From: an uncultured Acidimicrobiaceae bacterium
Lineage (GTDB): Bacteria > Actinomycetota > Acidimicrobiia > Acidimicrobiales > Microtrichaceae
NCBI GenBank assembly: GCA_937868025.1
Contig: CALMLJ010000132.1
Location: forward strand, 1-6,147
Direction of reading: 5' to 3'
Length of the DNA stretch: 6,147 nt
In this document: one piece after another, positions 5,970-6,147 of the stretch
Layout of the letters: the number at the start of each line of letters is the position of its first letter
Position numbering within the stretch: the first letter of the stretch is position 1
Made by a program: the position numbers and the translations under genes
Notes under the pieces: model-generated
Database searches by the model: none
Seen by the model: only the letters and a program-made list of their open reading frames with translations
Told to the model about the DNA's origin: nothing

Positions 5970-6004
5970 ATCGCAGTTGCGAACGCGTGGCAGCAGGGCG
6001 AGGG

Positions 6005-6147
6005 TCAGCCGGCGTCCAGCGCTGTGAGGTGACGCCGGCCGCGAGGGCCGGTCACCAGGAACGTCGCAGCGAACAGCGCCGCACCGACCAGGACGATCGC
6101 CGGGCCGGACTGGATGTCGAGGTGATAGCTGGCGACCATCCCGACGA
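6005..6147 (-). CDS. Zinc/manganese-type ABC transporter permease, C-terminal fragment
   Basis: Too short to be called as a full gene, but the minus-strand frame entering from the right edge ends at TGA (6007-6005) and gives 46 residues starting VGMVASYHLDIQSGPAIVLV. The 'SYHLDIQSGPAIVLVGAALF' pattern is the last transmembrane helix of ABC-3 family permeases (PF00950; ZnuB/MntB type), where S-Y-x-L-D-x-x-S-G-x-x-I-V-L is usual. The short basic tail (GPRGRRHLTALDAG) is the cytoplasmic end. The rest of the gene, and probably its ATPase and binding-protein partners, lies to the right of the window. The transported ion, likely Zn2+ or Mn2+, cannot be decided. It is co-directional with the lipoprotein gene, 93 bp apart. 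Confidence 0.8.
   Translation of the reverse strand, partial: VGMVASYHLDIQSGPAIVLVGAALFAATFLVTGPRGRRHLTALDAG

Overview
The window is GC-rich DNA with strongly GC-biased third codon positions and long open frames on the non-coding strands. Together with the protein types (a lipoprotein, a secreted DUF4331 protein, a TPR protein and a NicO-type metal transporter) this suggests a high-GC actinobacterium, possibly an Acidimicrobiia-like lineage. The lineage is an inference from style only; no rRNA or marker gene is present.

Layout, left to right. (1) Positions 1-230, plus strand: the C-terminal end of a LysE/RhtB-type amino-acid exporter, cut by the window edge. (2) Positions 231-333: a short convergent intergenic gap with an imperfect inverted repeat that could act as a bidirectional terminator. 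(3) Positions 334-6147, minus strand: five co-directional genes. In transcription order these are the C-terminal end of a zinc/manganese-type ABC transporter permease (cut by the window edge), a 283-aa lipoprotein of unknown function, a 456-aa secreted DUF4331 protein, a 461-aa membrane-anchored TPR protein, and a 575-aa NicO/RcnA-like nickel/cobalt transporter with a large extracytoplasmic domain and His-rich loop. The TPR and transporter genes overlap by ATGA, which suggests translational coupling. The other intergenic gaps are 93-132 bp. No gene-free stretch exceeds 300 bp.

Working idea (inference): the locus is an envelope-located metal-handling module. A DUF4331 protein is exported, a TPR protein sits at the membrane, and a NicO permease moves metal, downstream of a metal ABC importer gene. 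The function of DUF4331 is not established, so this is a hypothesis from co-orientation and coupling.

The two most interesting non-coding observations are: (a) a near-palindromic motif, GGATCGGGG-(0-2 nt)-[G/T]TCCGA[T/C]C, present three times and only in the two gaps flanking the lipoprotein gene, so a possible shared operator or repeat; and (b) a 51-bp, nearly perfect hairpin-forming palindrome inserted in frame in the His-rich loop of the transporter gene, which looks like a small palindromic repeat element that has become protein-coding.
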